DNA of 64,000 nt. It comes from Eremophila alpestris peregrina (Eukaryota; Chordata; Aves; Passeriformes; Alaudidae). Positions 63,016-64,000 of this stretch are shown here, piece after piece. The stretch lies in contig WMCF01000203.1 of NCBI GenBank assembly GCA_009792885.1, forward strand, positions 154,001 through 218,000. The letters are read 5' to 3'. Under the pieces are notes generated by a model. That model saw only the letters and a list, made by a program, of their open reading frames with translations, had not been told where the DNA came from and did no database searches. The translations under genes and the position numbers were made by a program. The first letter of the stretch is position 1. The number at the start of each line of letters is the position of its first letter.

Positions 63016-63374
63016 GGCACTGGTGGGACTGGGCTGTCTCTGTGGTCTACGGAGTGCTGAGCACATGCCCCTGAGTGCATGGTACCCACAAGTGGGCCCC
63101 AGCCATTGTGCCCAGCTGGGCACCCCTGTGATGGAGCAGGACAAAGTGACCTGCCTGAGCACTGAGACATGCTGGTCTCTCCTCTTTTAATCTCTGCTTC
63201 TGTGTGCTGGGGCAGTCCAGGCTGGACAGGCACAGGCCTGAGGCAGTGGTGACAGCTGATCATGCTTGCCCTGCCCAGGCTGGAGCCTCCTGTGCTGCCC
63301 CAGCTCACCATGGCTCAGAACAGGATGGCCATGTCTTTAAGAAATGGGACCAGAGTGTGTAAGAAAATCAAGTC

Positions 63375-63380
63375 TTTAAT
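63375..63380 (-). terminator. MFAP1 polyadenylation signal
   Basis: Minus-strand ATTAAA about 480 bases after the MFAP1 stop. It faces the HYPK signal, leaving about 360 bases between the two convergent 3' ends, in which I see nothing else. Confidence 0.65.
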
Positions 63381-63858
63381 CAAACCCTCCCACCCCACAC
63401 AGGTAGAAAAGCCAAGCCCTGCAGGACCATGGTGAGGAGATGGGGGTCACCGCTGACCACCCCAAAACAGGGCCCAGACTGACACCAGGGACAGTACAGG
63501 CAAGGGGTTGTAGACCAGACGGGTGCAAAAGTCCTCTAATTCTTCCAAAAGTGAACATGCTGGAGCCAGGGGTGCTGCTACAATGTGCCAGGCACTGCCA
63601 AAGCTCCACAGTGCCCGCTGCTGGGACATAGTGTGGCCACCAGCCTGGCCAGCACCACAGGCCATCCTCCACACTTTGTGGGCAGGGAACCTGCCAGGTC
63701 TGCTCAGCACAGGGAGTGGGCATGGTACAGGCAGGGGAAGGGTTTGCCACCACAGGAGTCCTGGAACATGTCCCTTCTGGCCCTGCCCAGGCTCTGGCAG
63801 CTGACAAAGCAGCACCCTCCTGCCAGCGTCAGCCAAACCAGGCCCTCCTGCCACGCCC

Positions 63859-64000
63859 TTAGGTCGATTTTCGTTTCTTGGCCGAGGGTCTCTCAAAGAC
63901 ATCCCGCACCCCGGCTGCCTTCTGCTTGAAGAACTTGGTGTTCTGTGCACTCTCCTGGCCCCAGGCAGAGTCAAAGGAAGTGGTGTCCTGGTCCACCAAG
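63859..64000 (-). CDS. MFAP1: Microfibril-associated protein 1 (spliceosome factor), last exon, partial
   Basis: The final exon, entering from the right edge, reads LVDQDTTSFDSAWGQESAQN and then TKFFKQKAAGVRDVFERPSA, ending KKRKST before TAA at 63861-63859. This is the highly conserved C-terminus of MFAP1, a nuclear component of the spliceosomal B complex despite its name. Only about 46 residues are in the window; the rest lies to the right. It is convergent with HYPK, as in human. Confidence 0.95.
   Translation of the reverse strand, partial: LVDQDTTSFDSAWGQESAQNTKFFKQKAAGVRDVFERPSAKKRKST

Noticed and set aside
1..64000. Search for tRNA, rRNA, CRISPR arrays, prophage or bacterial-type operons
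   Set aside because: None seen; the window is ordinary spliced vertebrate sequence with short LINE fragments.

Overview
The window is vertebrate nuclear DNA, most likely from a bird. Genes are split by GT-AG introns, several promoters are CpG islands, introns are short, and the interspersed repeats I can recognise are CR1-type LINE tails. A reptile carrying CR1 cannot be fully excluded. Gene order matches the human 15q15.3 neighbourhood: PPIP5K1 (-), CKMT1A (+), PDIA3 (+), an FKBP8-like gene (+), SERF2 (+), SERINC4 (-), HYPK (+), MFAP1 (-). The mammalian neighbours STRC, CATSPER2 and ELL3 were not seen.

Layout. 1-30.9 kb: PPIP5K1 on the minus strand, with 26 coding exons between 25865 and 413; its 3' end lies left of the window. 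29.9-31.7 kb: a GC-rich island forming a shared, divergent promoter for PPIP5K1 and CKMT1A, with CCAAT boxes, an E-box and a CTCF-like site. 31.5-40.3 kb: CKMT1A, nine coding exons, 417 aa. 40.3-43.4 kb: intergenic, with two coding-looking minus-strand exons of unknown identity, a GC-rich minisatellite containing one ambiguous base, and a CTCF-like motif. 43.5-51.1 kb: PDIA3, 13 coding exons, 508 aa, ending KEDL. 52.6-54.5 kb: a compact FKBP/TPR gene of the FKBP8/FKBP16 type. 55.0-55.6 kb: SERF2, 59 aa. 55.7-57.1 kb: a CpG-rich stretch without a recognised gene. 57.1-60.8 kb: SERINC4 on the minus strand, 489 aa. 61.2-61.9 kb: a possible unidentified minus-strand gene and a 41-bp minisatellite. 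62.0-63.0 kb: HYPK, 129 aa. 63.4-64.0 kb: the 3' end of MFAP1.

The genes form a conserved syntenic block, not an operon. By family knowledge their roles differ: inositol pyrophosphate synthesis (PPIP5K1), mitochondrial phosphocreatine shuttling (CKMT1A), ER glycoprotein folding (PDIA3), membrane serine/lipid carrier family (SERINC4), amyloid-modifying small protein (SERF2), ribosome-associated N-terminal acetyltransferase partner (HYPK) and spliceosome factor (MFAP1). Exon boundaries were assigned by eye from reading frame, GT/AG sites and remembered family sequence, so single-base errors are possible. No database search was run.
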